DNA of 64,000 nucleotides from Sphingomonas_B tabacisoli (GCF_042678385.1 NZ_JBHUDY010000002.1:124001-188000); one strand, 5' to 3'; numbered from the stretch's first letter, positions 1 to 9,145 are shown. The notes: a model not told the origin generated them from the sequence alone. Numbers and translations: made by a program.

Positions 1-2044
1 CCTGGTCCTTGAAGTGCGGCGACTTGGGATCGCCGCTTTCGCCCCCTGCCGTCACGGCGCGGGCGCTCACGCGCGGGCCGAACTCGACGACGGCGACGAA
101 GCTGTTGCCGTAATTGCCGTACCACCGCTTCGTGTTCGCATAGGGCTGCGACCCGAACGAGGCGAGCGAGCCCCAATTTCCCGAGACGAAACCGATCGGG
201 ATGCTCGGCTGCGCGTCGTCGAAGCGCGGCTTTATGTCGTCGCTGATGCGCTGGAAGCGGTTCACCTCGCCCCAGGCGATCCGCCACCGCCCGAAATCGC
301 GCTCCAGCCGGTCGACCGCAGCGGCGAGCGCGTCGACCTGGATCGCAGGCGGCGCGACAGCCATCCATTTATAGACGCCGCGCTCGTGGCGAATGTCGGG
401 GGCTGCGGCGCGGTCCATCTCGGTCGCCCAGAAAACGGCGAGCGTGGTCGGTTCGGACGCCACGCCCCATTTGTAATCCCAGCCCTTCAATAGCTCGACC
501 GGCTCGCGCAGCCTGGCCTTGCGCGGATCGGACGCGGGCAGGGCGTCATAGGCGTGGACCAATGCCGGCACCGCCTGCGCGAAGGCCGGCAGGTTCGGAT
601 CGAAGGCCGTCGTCAGCAGCGTGTCGCGCGTCAGCCGCTCGGGCGAGCCGAGCAGCATCATCGCATGCTCGCCCCGCGCATTCTCCTTGCCGGTGTCGAT
701 ATAGCCGGGAAAGCTCGCGGCCTTCGGGCTGTCCGCCCCTGCGGCCGTCCACGGCCAGTTATTGGTGTTGTAGAGCCAGCCCGCCTTGGGGTTCGCGACC
801 TCCGGCAATTGCGCAACCGGGATCAGCCCGTGCCAATCGGTGCGCGGATCGCTGCCGTCGACCGGCCTGGTATAGTCAAAGCGCGGATCGCGGCGCGGCA
901 TGAATTGCGGATACAGCCAGGCCGTCTCGCCCTTGGCGCCGGCGAAGATCGTGATGTTGGACGAGTTCGCCTGGTACGTCGCGCCGACCTGCCGGAAGCT
1001 GGCGAGGTCGGCCGCCTTGGTGCGCAGCCAGCTTTGCTGGATCGCCTCGACCGGCCGGTTCATCAGCGCCGTCGCGATCCACTTGCCGCCCTCACTGCGG
1101 ACGATCGGGCCGTGATGGGTCCGGAAGGTGGTGAAGCTTCGCGTCGCGAGCGTCCCGTCGGGCCGGCGAAAACGGATCGGCTCCACTCGCGTGAGAAGCG
1201 GCCGGATTTCGTTACCATAGCGATACGAAAGACCCTTCGGCCCCCGCACGATTATTTCCACGAAATCGTCCACATTGTCGGCGTTGCTGGAGGTATGCAT
1301 CCAGCCGACCTTCTCGTTGAAGCCCTGATAGATGAAGAACTGCCCCCAGGTGGATGCGCCATATGCGTTCAGCCCCTTGTCGCTGGTCATCTGCAGCTCG
1401 GAGCGGAAATAGAAGCTGGTGTGCGGGTTGATCAGCAACAGCGCATGGCCATTCGCGCTCTTGGCCGGGCCGATCGCGATGCCGTTCGACCCCATCGGCT
1501 CGGTCATCAATGCAGGCGCGGCAGACGCGATCGCGGGCGGCTTGCCGCCGTAAAAGGCGCGCAGCTTGTCGAGGTCCACTTGCTCGATGTCGCCGCCGAT
1601 GCTGCCTTCGGTGAAGGCCAGCACCATCCACGGCTCGAACCGGGTCAGCACCTTCGGCTTCACCTGAGGGTGGGTGGCGAGGAAGAAGTTCAACCCATCG
1701 GCCCAGGCCTGCATCAGCGCCCGCATGTTGGCCGGCGTCCGCGCATAGGCGGCGCGCAGGTCGCCCTCGTCCAGATAGAGCCGGTGGCGCAGATCGTCCC
1801 AGATCGCCTCCTCGCCATCGGCTTCCGCCTGCCGCCCGAGTGCCGTCAGGTAGTTGCGCTCGATCCGGCTGAAGTCGTCCTCGGCCTGGGCATAGATCGC
1901 GCCGAACACCGCGTCGGCATCGCTATGCCCTTTGATATGCGCGATGCCCCAATCGTCACGCGTGATCGAAACGCGCGCGGCCTCCGCTTTCCAGCGCGGC
2001 AGGTCGGGCGAAGCGGCGGCAAGGAGCAGGGCGAGGGTCAGCAT
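1..2044 (-). CDS. penicillin acylase family protein (Ntn hydrolase), C-terminus beyond window
   Basis: Reading the minus strand from ATG at 2044 gives an open frame of about 681 codons that runs off the left edge, so the C-terminus is missing. A short hydrophobic leader (LTLALLLAAAS) suggests export to the periplasm. The motif GSNGIAIG, with the serine at residue 186, matches the maturation site where the precursor is cut and Ser becomes the N-terminal nucleophile of the beta chain. It is followed by a NPHTSFYF block as in beta-lactam and acyl-homoserine-lactone acylases. The early DDWGIAHI segment fits the alpha chain. The reaction is hydrolysis of an amide-linked acyl group; the substrate cannot be read from sequence. 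An AHL acylase role is possible but unproven. The gene lies just downstream of the two-component pair on the same strand. Confidence 0.9.
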   Translation of the reverse strand, partial: MLTLALLLAAASPDLPRWKAEAARVSITRDDWGIAHIKGHSDADAVFGAIYAQAEDDFSRIERNYLTALGRQAEADGEEAIWDDLRHRLYLDEGDLRAAYARTPANMRALMQAWADGLNFFLATHPQVKPKVLTRFEPWMVLAFTEGSIGGDIEQVDLDKLRAFYGGKPPAIASAAPALMTEPMGSNGIAIGPAKSANGHALLLINPHTSFYFRSELQMTSDKGLNAYGASTWGQFFIYQGFNEKVGWMHTSSNADNVDDFVEIIVRGPKGLSYRYGNEIRPLLTRVEPIRFRRPDGTLATRSFTTFRTHHGPIVRSEGGKWIATALMNRPVEAIQQSWLRTKAADLASFRQVGATYQANSSNITIFAGAKGETAWLYPQFMPRRDPRFDYTRPVDGSDPRTDWHGLIPVAQLPEVANPKAGWLYNTNNWPWTAAGADSPKAASFPGYIDTGKENARGEHAMMLLGSPERLTRDTLLTTAFDPNLPAFAQAVPALVHAYDALPASDPRKARLREPVELLKGWDYKWGVASEPTTLAVFWATEMDRAAAPDIRHERGVYKWMAVAPPAIQVDALAAAVDRLERDFGRWRIAWGEVNRFQRISDDIKPRFDDAQPSIPIGFVSGNWGSLASFGSQPYANTKRWYGNYGNSFVAVVEFGPRVSARAVTAGGESGDPKSPHFKDQ

Positions 2045-2089
2045 GACGCCTTCATTCCCGTTCGCTTCGAGCTTGTCGAGAAGCGGCCG

Positions 2090-3430
2090 TTACAGCGGCA
2101 GCTTCATCACCGCCCTCAGCCCGCCGGCTTCACGATTGGCGAGCGTCAGCGATCCGCCATGCGCCTCGACGATCGCGCGGGCGAGGGCGAGGCCGAGCCC
2201 TGACCCGCCGGTGTCCCGGCTGCGCGACGCCTCAAGCCGAGTGAACGCCTCGAACATGCGATCGATGTCTTCCTCGGGGATACCAGGGCCGTCATCGTCC
2301 ACTTCGACCAGCGCGCAGCCATCCTCGTGGTACACCCGCACGCGCGCGCGTTCGCCATATTTCAGCGCATTCTCGATCAGGTTGCGCAGCGCGCGCTTGA
2401 TCAGGTTCGGGCGCATCGGGACGGTCAGCCGGTCGGTTTCCTCGACCGAGACATCCGCGCCCAGATCCTCGAACTCCTCGGCAACGCTTTCCGCCAATGC
2501 CGGCAGGTCGACGCGCTGCTCGGGCTCGCTCGGCCGCCCGAGCCTCGCCAGCGACAGGATGTCGTCGAGCGTCTTGTTCATGTCGTCGATGGTGACGGCC
2601 ATGCGCGCGCGCTCGCCTTCGTCCTCGACCAGCTCTGTGCGAACGCGCAGCGAGGCGAGCGGCGTGCGCAGGTCGTGGCCGATCGCGCCCAACATCCGGT
2701 CCTTCTCGTCCAGCATCGCGACGATGCGGGTGCGCATCGCATTGAACGCGGCGATCAGAAGCTGGATGTCGGCCGGCCCGCGCTCCTCGATTGGCGCGGG
2801 TGTGGCGCGGCGGTCGAAGCGCTCCGCTGCGAGCCGCAGCTCGGCAAGCGGCTGGGCCAGCCGTCCGCCAATATACAGCGCCGCGAGCAGCACGAAGCCG
2901 TAGAGCACGAAAGTCTGGAAGATCAGGCCGACGAACACGCCCAGGTGCAGCGGCGGCAGCGGCGCGGCCGTGGTGATCCAGCGCTTCGGCCCGATCTCCG
3001 CCGAAGCGACGATGATCCGCCGCTCGAGCACCGCGGCCTTGCGGAGCAGCCGGCCCTTGTCGTCCACCTGAACCTGGAATTCGCGTGCCGGCACTTCGGC
3101 GGCACGGATCTCGCCGACGGGCACGCTCACCTGGGACAGCGTCTCGCGGGCATAGCTTTCCACGTCCGGCAGCAATTCCATCTCCGGCCGGATCGGGCTC
3201 ACCGTCGAGGCGATCGACCCGCGCAGCATTTCGGGCGTGGTCTGGCCGGTGCGGGTGCGCTGCACCGCTTCGGCCAGCCGCGCGACGGCGAGCGTCGCGG
3301 TCTGCACATAGGTCTGGCGTTTGGTCGCCTGCAGCAGCAGCACGAAGTTGACCGCCTGCGCCACACCCAGCGCCAGCGCGAGCACCATCGCGAGCTGCGC
3401 GCCTAGGCTCTTGGGCCAGAGGCGCTTCAA
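2090..3430 (-). CDS. sensor histidine kinase, EnvZ-like (HAMP-HisKA-HATPase)
   Basis: Membrane-bound sensor kinase of the EnvZ class. An N-terminal membrane segment (about residues 8-30), a periplasmic region and a second membrane helix precede a HAMP linker. The HisKA box GHDLRTPLASLR has its phospho-His at about residue 252. The N box (NLIENALKYG) and G boxes (DDGPGIP, GSGLGLALA) form the ATPase. I place the start at TTG (3430-3428), whose bases overlap the TGA of the response regulator, giving translational coupling and the N-terminus MKRLWPKSLGAQ. An in-frame ATG at 3472 would add 14 residues inside the regulator gene and looks less natural. It forms an operon with the OmpR-type regulator upstream. 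The stimulus is unknown. Confidence 0.93.
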   Translation of the reverse strand: MKRLWPKSLGAQLAMVLALALGVAQAVNFVLLLQATKRQTYVQTATLAVARLAEAVQRTRTGQTTPEMLRGSIASTVSPIRPEMELLPDVESYARETLSQVSVPVGEIRAAEVPAREFQVQVDDKGRLLRKAAVLERRIIVASAEIGPKRWITTAAPLPPLHLGVFVGLIFQTFVLYGFVLLAALYIGGRLAQPLAELRLAAERFDRRATPAPIEERGPADIQLLIAAFNAMRTRIVAMLDEKDRMLGAIGHDLRTPLASLRVRTELVEDEGERARMAVTIDDMNKTLDDILSLARLGRPSEPEQRVDLPALAESVAEEFEDLGADVSVEETDRLTVPMRPNLIKRALRNLIENALKYGERARVRVYHEDGCALVEVDDDGPGIPEEDIDRMFEAFTRLEASRSRDTGGSGLGLALARAIVEAHGGSLTLANREAGGLRAVMKLPL

Positions 3431-4152
3431 AGGCGGGTCACGTCTGCGGAGAGCGTATAGCCGCCGCCCCATACGGTCTTGATAAGGCCCGGGCTCTTCG
3501 GGTCGGCCTCGATCTTGCGCCTGAGCCGGCTGATGTGATTGTCGATCGCGCGGTCGAAGGCGTGCGCTTCGCGACCATAAGCCAGGTCGAGCAATTGGTC
3601 GCGGCTCAGCACCTGGTGGGGGTGCGTGGCGAAGGCCAGCATCAGGTTGAATTCGCCGGTCGACAGCGGCACCGAGACGCCGTCCGGGTCGATCAGGGCA
3701 CGCTCGCCCGCCTTCAGCACCCAGCCCGCAAAGGCATAGCTGCCGGTCTCCGGCGCGCGCTGCTTAACGCCGCCGCCGCCACGACCGATGCGGCGCAGCA
3801 CCACCTTGATCCGCGCGACCAGCTCGCGCGGGCTGAATGGCTTCACGACATAATCGTCGGCGCCCATTTCGAGGCCGACGATGCGGTCGGTCTCCTCCGC
3901 CATCGCGGTCAGCAGGATGACGGGCAAGTCGGATGTCTCGCGGATATGGCGGCAGAGGCTGAGCCCGTCTTCGCCCGGCATCATCACGTCCAGGATGACG
4001 AGGTCGATCGCATAGCCGTGCAATCGCTCCCGCGCCTGGCCGGCGTCCGCCGCCTGGGTCACGCGGAAACCGTTGCGCTGCAGATAGGTGGCAAGCGGCT
4101 CCCGGATCGAGCGTTCGTCATCGACGAGGAGAATGTGCGGCTTGTCGTCCAT
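3427..4152 (-). CDS. OmpR-family response regulator
   Basis: Two-domain response regulator of 241 residues. The receiver domain shows the acidic pocket (DD at 11-12), the phospho-acceptor Asp at residue 55 in LVILDVMMPG, the Thr/Ser switch (LLTA) and the conserved Lys in YVVKPF. The C-terminal winged helix (about 140-238) has the OmpR/PhoB features LSTGEFNLM, DRAIDNHISRLRRKIE and IKTVWGGGYTL. It is expected to be phosphorylated by the kinase encoded immediately downstream, whose start overlaps this stop codon. Regulon unknown. The family call is secure; OmpR or another paralogue name is not, so no symbol is given. Confidence 0.95.
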   Translation of the reverse strand: MDDKPHILLVDDERSIREPLATYLQRNGFRVTQAADAGQARERLHGYAIDLVILDVMMPGEDGLSLCRHIRETSDLPVILLTAMAEETDRIVGLEMGADDYVVKPFSPRELVARIKVVLRRIGRGGGGVKQRAPETGSYAFAGWVLKAGERALIDPDGVSVPLSTGEFNLMLAFATHPHQVLSRDQLLDLAYGREAHAFDRAIDNHISRLRRKIEADPKSPGLIKTVWGGGYTLSADVTRL

Positions 4153-4184
4153 AGGCTTGCGTCATGTCCAAGCAGGCTTCGGAG

Positions 4185-4229
4185 CGAAAGAAAAGGGCGG
4201 ACGAGGCTGGGTCAAAGCCTCGTCCGCCC
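4185..4229 (-). terminator. Rho-independent terminator after the EF-hand gene
   Basis: A perfect 14-bp stem (4195-4208 with 4216-4229, 7-base loop) is followed on the minus strand by TTTTCTTT. It lies downstream of the EF-hand gene and upstream of the response regulator, so it should separate the two transcription units. Confidence 0.85.
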
Positions 4230-4297
4230 ATTCTTTCCGGCGGTCCGCGTCACAGGGGGCTAAAACGCAGAGCGCCGGACGGAGGCATCCGGAGCGC

Positions 4298-4858
4298 TTA
4301 CTTGCGCTCGAAACGCTCCCGCATCGCGGCGTGAGCCTGCTCCCGCTCTTCCGCGCTGATTTTGCCGTCGTGGTTGGTGTCGACGCGATCGAAATGCTCG
4401 AGCGCGCGCTTCTGGAACTCTTCGCGCGTGATCGCGTGGTCGCCGTCGGCGTCCGCCATCATCGCCATGTGCCGCATCATCGGCCGGCCCTGCATGCCGG
4501 GGCCGCCCATCGCACCGTCATGCCCGCGCATCTCGGCGAGCCGCGCCGCCCCAGCATTCCATTCTTCGCGGCTGATCATGCCGTCGTGATTGGTGTCGGC
4601 ACGGTCGAACATTTCGGCCGCCATCTTCGCGTGCATCGCCTCGCGGTCTGCGCGGTCGAGCTTGCCGTCGTGATTGACGTCAAGACGGTCGAAATGCTTG
4701 TTTGCCATCTCGATCACCTGAGCGCGGGTCATGTCGCCCATCGGATGATCGCGCATGTCCTGCGGCTGTCCCGCGGCCAGCGCGATGCCGCTGGTCAGCG
4801 CCAGCGCACCCAGAGCGGAAACAACCAGAGCCGTCGCCATTTGCTTCTCCATTTCCAT
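4298..4858 (-). CDS. secreted EF-hand calcium-binding protein
   Basis: Small exported protein with a signal peptide (hydrophobic stretch TALVVSALGALALTSGIALA) followed by four EF-hand loops: DVNHDGKLDRAD, DTNHDGMISREE, DADGDHAITREE and DTNHDGKISAEE. The first, second and fourth keep the D-x-N/D-x-D/H-G-x-I/L pattern; the third is slightly degenerate (DGDHA). A Met/Gly-rich linker joins the two pairs. It probably binds calcium in the periplasm as a buffer or sensor; no enzymatic domain is visible. I chose the ATG at 4858 because AAGGGA lies 5 bases upstream. An ATG at 4879 in the same frame would place extra residues before the leader. A strong terminator follows. Confidence 0.85.
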   Translation of the reverse strand: MEMEKQMATALVVSALGALALTSGIALAAGQPQDMRDHPMGDMTRAQVIEMANKHFDRLDVNHDGKLDRADREAMHAKMAAEMFDRADTNHDGMISREEWNAGAARLAEMRGHDGAMGGPGMQGRPMMRHMAMMADADGDHAITREEFQKRALEHFDRVDTNHDGKISAEEREQAHAAMRERFERK

Positions 4859-4990
4859 TGCCATCCCTTCTGCCCTCAAATGCTCTCGCGAGTTTGTCGG
4901 AGGCGGAACGAATTTGTCGCCAAATGTCGTGAAGCGGAGCTGAATGGGGCAGGGTCTTGCGGGCGGCCGCGCGCTTCCCAGATGCTATGG

Positions 4991-5374
4991 ATGCGATCGC
5001 TCCTCATCACGGCCGCCACCTTGCTGATCGCCGGCCAGGCGAACGCTCAGACGGGCCTGTGCATCTGGAACGGGACGGGCCTCACTTGCCCCGGCAGCAC
5101 GTCCTTGATCGACCCCGGTATCGGCCGATACGATCCAGCGAACGCGATCCGTCGCGAACTCGACCGTTCGCTCGAAAGCGCACAGGCTCAGGCCGAACTG
5201 ACGCGGCAGGCGATCGCCGACCGGCAGCGGCAAGAGGATGAGTCGGTCGCGCTCCGGATGAAAACCGACGCGCTGGTCGCCGCGAAGCAATGCGCGACGG
5301 CGGAGACATTGGCGCGCTCGGCCGTCGACCAGTCGGCGCTCAACCGCGTCCAGACCGCTTGTGCCGGCCAATAA
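4991..5374 (+). CDS. small secreted protein of unknown function
   Basis: I do not recognise the family. The frame gives about 127 residues starting MRSLLITAATLLIAGQANAQ, a clear signal peptide with an ANA-Q cleavage site. The mature part has two Cys near the start (LCIWNGTGLTC), a helical Gln/Ala/Arg-rich middle predicted to coil, and two further Cys near the C-terminus (KQCATAE, TACAGQ). Four cysteines suggest disulfides in the periplasm. An upstream in-frame ATG at 4982 is possible. No good Shine-Dalgarno is visible, so expression is less certain than for its neighbours. Confidence 0.6.
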   Translation: MRSLLITAATLLIAGQANAQTGLCIWNGTGLTCPGSTSLIDPGIGRYDPANAIRRELDRSLESAQAQAELTRQAIADRQRQEDESVALRMKTDALVAAKQCATAETLARSAVDQSALNRVQTACAGQ

Positions 5375-5378
5375 CCGT

Positions 5379-5403
5379 GGCACCGATTGCCGCCTGATCC
5401 GTT
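5379..5403 (+). promoter_or_regulatory. possible EcfG (general stress sigma) promoter for the CsbD-like gene
   Basis: GGCAC (5379-5383), a 16-base spacer and CGTT (5400-5403) match the alphaproteobacterial EcfG consensus GGAAC-N16/17-CGTT with one mismatch. The start codon of the CsbD-like gene lies about 50 bases downstream. CsbD-type genes are commonly stress-induced, which supports the assignment, but one match of this length can arise by chance. Confidence 0.4.
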
Positions 5404-5455
5404 GAGCAAGCGAACCGACATCGGTCGATGCCGGTCGCAAGACGGAGGAACAGCA

Positions 5456-5731
5456 ATGAACAACGACACGCTTGAAGGTCAGGTCCGCGATATCGGCGGC
5501 CGCGTGAAGGAAACGACCGGAACGCTCACGAACGATCCCACCCTGCGCGGCGAAGGCGTCGCCGATCAGGTCGGCGGCAATGCGCAGAAAGCCGTTGGTG
5601 CGGCCGGCGATGCAATTGCGCCGATCGTCGATCAGGCGAAGGAATTCGCACGGTCCAAGCCGCTCGCCACCGCGACGCTCGTCGGCGTTCTGGGAGTCGC
5701 GCTGCTCAACACGCTGCGCGGAAGACGCTGA
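5456..5731 (+). CDS. CsbD-like stress protein with C-terminal membrane helix
   Basis: A 91-residue protein starting MNNDTLEGQVRDIGGRVKE, preceded by GGAGGA at a good distance, which fixes the start at 5456 rather than the earlier in-frame ATG at 5387. The N-terminal repeats (EGQVRDIGGRVKETTG, GEGVADQVGGNAQKAVG) resemble the CsbD-like general stress family. The C-terminus (KPLATATLVGVLGVALLNTLRGRR) is a hydrophobic helix with a basic tail, as in DUF883/ElaB-type inner-membrane proteins. Biochemical role unknown. A candidate EcfG promoter lies upstream. Confidence 0.8.
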   Translation: MNNDTLEGQVRDIGGRVKETTGTLTNDPTLRGEGVADQVGGNAQKAVGAAGDAIAPIVDQAKEFARSKPLATATLVGVLGVALLNTLRGRR

Positions 5732-5742
5732 TCGAGGGAAGC

Positions 5743-5816
5743 TGGAGCGGGTAGCGGGAATCGAACCCGCGTATTCAGCTTGGAAGGCTGCTGCACTACC
5801 ATTGTGCTATACCCGC
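5743..5816 (-). tRNA. tRNA-Gly (anticodon TCC)
   Basis: On the minus strand the 74 bases fold as a cloverleaf: acceptor GCGGGTA/TACCCGC, anticodon loop with TCC, T-arm GCGGGTTCGATTCCCGC, and an encoded CCA end. It lies between the CsbD-like gene and threonine synthase, opposite to both. Confidence 0.97.
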
Positions 5817-5869
5817 CCAAGGGCAGCCGCCGATTGCCCGAGCCGGGCAAGTCAGTCAATGCCGGCCGG

Positions 5870-7096
5870 ATGTTCGATACGAATCTCACGACCGACCGGC
5901 CGAGCTATGTCACTCATCTCCAATGCTCGGCCACCGGTGAGCGCTTGCCCGCGGACACGCTCCAGTCGCTGTCGCCAGCGGGCAAGCCGCTGCTGGTGCG
6001 CTATGATCTCGAACGGATGGCGCGCGAATGGGCGCGCGCCGATGCGGAGGGGCGGCCGGCGGACCTCTGGCGCTGGCGCGAGCTGCTGCCGGTCCGGCGC
6101 GTCAAGGACATCGTCAGCCTGGGCGAGAGCGAGACGCCGCTGATCCCACTGCCGTCCGCTGGCGGGCCGGGGGTTCTCGTCAAGGACGAGGGCCGGCTGC
6201 CGACCGGCTCGTTCAAGGCGCGCGGGCTCGTCATGGCGGTGTCGATGGCAAAGGCGCTGGGGGTCAAGCAAATCGCGATGCCGACCAACGGCAATGCCGG
6301 CGCCGCGCTCGCCGCCTATGCGAGCCGCTGCGGGATCGAGACGGTGATCCTCTGCCCGGAGGACACGCCCGACGTGAACGTCCGCGAGATCGCGCTGCAG
6401 GGCGGCCGTGTCTGGCGTGTCAACGGCCTGATCGACGAATGCGGCGCGATCGTCGCGGAAGGCGCGCGGCAGGGCCGCTGGTTCGATTTCTCGACGCTAA
6501 AGGAACCGTACCGGATCGAGGGCAAGAAGACGATGGGGCTGGAGCTGGCGCTGCAGCTCGGCTGGCGCCTGCCCGACGCGATCTTCTACCCGACCGGCGG
6601 CGGCACCGGCCTGATCGGCATGTGGAAAGCCTTCGACGAGCTGGAAGCGCTGGGCTGGATCGGGTCCGAGCGGCCCCGCATGTATGCCGTGCAGGCTGCC
6701 GGCTGCGCGCCGATCGTCAAGGCATTCGACGAAGGCGCCGACCATGCCGAGCGCTGGCCGGACGCCCATACCGTCGCCTCCGGCATCCGCGTACCCAAGG
6801 CGCTCGGCGACTTCCTGATCCTGAAAGCCGTGCGGGAGAGCGGCGGCCGCGCCATCGCCGTCGAGGACGATGCGACCCTGGCCGCCGTCGCGGAAGCCGC
6901 ACGTCAGGACGGCCTGCTCCTCTGTCCCGAAGGCGGCGCCACCCTTGCCGCCTATCGCAAGGCGCTTGCCGAAGGATGGCTCGGGAGCGACGAGCAAGTC
7001 GTGCTGTTCAATTGCGCGACCGGCCTCAAATACCCGATGCCGGCAGTCGAGCGCACGCTGGACCGGCACGCCGCGATCGATTTCGATGCACTCTAG
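5870..7096 (+). CDS. thrC: threonine synthase
   Basis: PLP enzyme converting O-phospho-homoserine to threonine and phosphate in the cytoplasm. The N-terminal YVTHLQCSATGERLPADTLQ block, resembling a former zinc-ribbon half, is typical of the short threonine synthases. The PLP lysine is K116 in TGSFKARGL. The glycine-rich phosphate loop appears as PTGGGTGLIG and the Asn loop as PTNGNAGAALAAYA. The length of 408 residues is usual. I start at ATG 5870; codons further upstream would run into the opposite-strand tRNA. Other PLP fold II enzymes are alternatives, but the N-terminal block makes threonine synthase the best call. Confidence 0.92.
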   Translation: MFDTNLTTDRPSYVTHLQCSATGERLPADTLQSLSPAGKPLLVRYDLERMAREWARADAEGRPADLWRWRELLPVRRVKDIVSLGESETPLIPLPSAGGPGVLVKDEGRLPTGSFKARGLVMAVSMAKALGVKQIAMPTNGNAGAALAAYASRCGIETVILCPEDTPDVNVREIALQGGRVWRVNGLIDECGAIVAEGARQGRWFDFSTLKEPYRIEGKKTMGLELALQLGWRLPDAIFYPTGGGTGLIGMWKAFDELEALGWIGSERPRMYAVQAAGCAPIVKAFDEGADHAERWPDAHTVASGIRVPKALGDFLILKAVRESGGRAIAVEDDATLAAVAEAARQDGLLLCPEGGATLAAYRKALAEGWLGSDEQVVLFNCATGLKYPMPAVERTLDRHAAIDFDAL

Positions 7097-7099
7097 ACG

Positions 7100-9145
7100 T
7101 CACCAGATTCGCGCCCGCACCTTTGGATCCAGATAGAGCTTGTCGCCCGGCTTGACGCCGAACGCGGAATACCAGGCGTCGATGTTGCGAACCGGGCCGT
7201 TGACCCGGAATTTGCGGAAGCTGTGCGGATCGCTGACCGTGAGCTGCTTGATCGCGTCCGGCAGCGTCTTGCCCGCCCAGGCCTGCGCCCAGCCGAGGAA
7301 CACGCGCTGGTCGCCCGTGAGACCCCCGATCACAGGCGCCGGCCTGCCCTTCAGCGAGGCGTGATAGGCGTCGAGCGCGATGGCGAGGCCGCCCAGATCT
7401 GCGATGTTCTCACCCATCGTCAGGCCCGGATTGATGTGGAAGCCGGGCACCGGCTCGTACGTCGCGTATTGATCGCCGAGCAGCTTGGCCCGCGCCTTGA
7501 AGGCCGCGGCGTCGGCCGGCGTCCACCAGTCGCGCAGCGCACCCGAGGCGTCGATCGAGCGGCCCTGATCGTCGAAACCGTGCGTCAACTCATGGCCGAT
7601 CACGCCGCCGATCCCGCCGTAATTGATCGCCGGGTCCGCATCGGCGTCGAAAATCGGCGCCTGCAAAATCCCTGCTGGAAAAACGATGTCGCGAAGCGAG
7701 CCGTTATAGGCGTCGTTGGTCTGCGGCGTCATCAGCCACGCGCCGCGATCGACAGAGCCAGCGCTCCTGTTGAGGGCGAATGCCCAGTCATTTGCGGCTG
7801 CGCGCCGGACGTTCCCGAGCAGATCGTCCCGGCGGATAACGACCGAAGCATAGTCGCGCTGGGGCTTGTCGGGATAGCCGACCTTGATCGTATAGGTGTC
7901 GAGCTTCTTGAGCGCTTCGGCCTTGGTCTGCGGCCCCATCCAAGCGAGTCGTTCGATTCGGCCGCGCATCGCGAGCTTCACATTGTCGACGAGCGCGGCC
8001 ACTTTCGCCTTCGTCTCGGGCGGGAAATAGCGCCGAGCGTAAAGCTCGCCGACTGCCCAATTCAGCGTCCCGAAGCAGCTTGTCGCGTCGACGCCGCAAT
8101 CGCCGCCGGCCACGGCGCGTATGCCGCGTTTCCACCGTGGCTGCTGCTCGGCCTGCCCGGTCAGCGCCTTCAGCCGAAAGTTGAAATGCGCGTCGACGAA
8201 CGGCTTCGAAAGATAAGGCGCGGCGGTGTCGGCGATCCGGAACGCCATCCAGGCCTTCAGCGTCTCGACCGGCGTTTCGGCATAGAGCGCCGCGAGTTTC
8301 GGAAACGCGCTTTTTTCGGCGACGATCAGCGTCGGCTTCCCGGCCACTCCGGCGCGATCGAGAAACGGCGCCCAGTCGAATCCCGGCGCGAAGCCGGGGA
8401 GGGCGGACGGCGCTATCGGATTGTATTGGGTGGTGGGATCGCGCTGCTGCACCTTCGTCCAGCTCGCCTCGGCGATGCGGGTTTCGAACGCCACCACCGC
8501 GTCCGCCGCTTTCGCCGGGTCGGGCCAGCGCGCCAGTTCCAGCAACTGCGCGGCATAGACGCGATAGGCGTCCTTCTTCGCGGCCAGCTCGGGCTTCAGA
8601 TAGTAGTCGCGGTCGGGAAGGCCCAGTCCGGACTGGCCGAGATAAACGGCATAGCGGCTTGGATCCTTCAGATCGCTGTCGATGCTCATCGCGAACAAGC
8701 TGGGATAAAGGCCCCGCGGCGCATCCCCCATCAACTGGGCCAATGCGGGGCGATCGGGCGCTGCGCGGATGGCGTCGAGTTCCGGCTTCAGCGGCGTCGC
8801 GCCGAGACGATCGGCCTGCGCCTCGTCCATAAAGGCCGCGTAGAAAGCGCCCACCTTCTCAGTCTCGGTCGCGGCCGTGCCCGGCAGGGCCTTGGCGGCG
8901 TTTTCCAGCAGGACGTGAAGATTGGCTTCCATCCGATCGGTCATTTCCAGGCGACGCGAGGCAGTTGGGCGGTCGGCTGGAATGCTCGTTCGGGCAAGGT
9001 AGGCGCCATTTGCGTATTCGAAGAAGTCGTCGCCTGGCCTCACGCTCTTGTCCGGCGCGGTGAGGTCGAGCCCGAAGGGAGGATAGAGCGGCCCCGCAAG
9101 CGCGGTTCCAGACGCCAGCAATGCGGCGCAGGCGATTATCTTCAT
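7100..9145 (-). CDS. M13 (neprilysin/PepO) family zinc metallopeptidase
   Basis: 681 residues with a signal peptide (MKIIACAALLASGTALAG), so periplasmic. The gluzincin site is complete: HELTH with His518, Glu519 and His522, and the third ligand Glu579 in ENIADLGG. The C-terminal domain ends with KFRVNGPVRN and YLDPKVRARIW, typical of the family, in which a C-terminal Trp is conserved. It should cleave short peptides on the N side of hydrophobic residues. A good GAGAGGA ribosome site precedes the ATG. The gene is monocistronic and convergent with thrC (3 bases apart). Confidence 0.95.
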   Translation of the reverse strand: MKIIACAALLASGTALAGPLYPPFGLDLTAPDKSVRPGDDFFEYANGAYLARTSIPADRPTASRRLEMTDRMEANLHVLLENAAKALPGTAATETEKVGAFYAAFMDEAQADRLGATPLKPELDAIRAAPDRPALAQLMGDAPRGLYPSLFAMSIDSDLKDPSRYAVYLGQSGLGLPDRDYYLKPELAAKKDAYRVYAAQLLELARWPDPAKAADAVVAFETRIAEASWTKVQQRDPTTQYNPIAPSALPGFAPGFDWAPFLDRAGVAGKPTLIVAEKSAFPKLAALYAETPVETLKAWMAFRIADTAAPYLSKPFVDAHFNFRLKALTGQAEQQPRWKRGIRAVAGGDCGVDATSCFGTLNWAVGELYARRYFPPETKAKVAALVDNVKLAMRGRIERLAWMGPQTKAEALKKLDTYTIKVGYPDKPQRDYASVVIRRDDLLGNVRRAAANDWAFALNRSAGSVDRGAWLMTPQTNDAYNGSLRDIVFPAGILQAPIFDADADPAINYGGIGGVIGHELTHGFDDQGRSIDASGALRDWWTPADAAAFKARAKLLGDQYATYEPVPGFHINPGLTMGENIADLGGLAIALDAYHASLKGRPAPVIGGLTGDQRVFLGWAQAWAGKTLPDAIKQLTVSDPHSFRKFRVNGPVRNIDAWYSAFGVKPGDKLYLDPKVRARIW

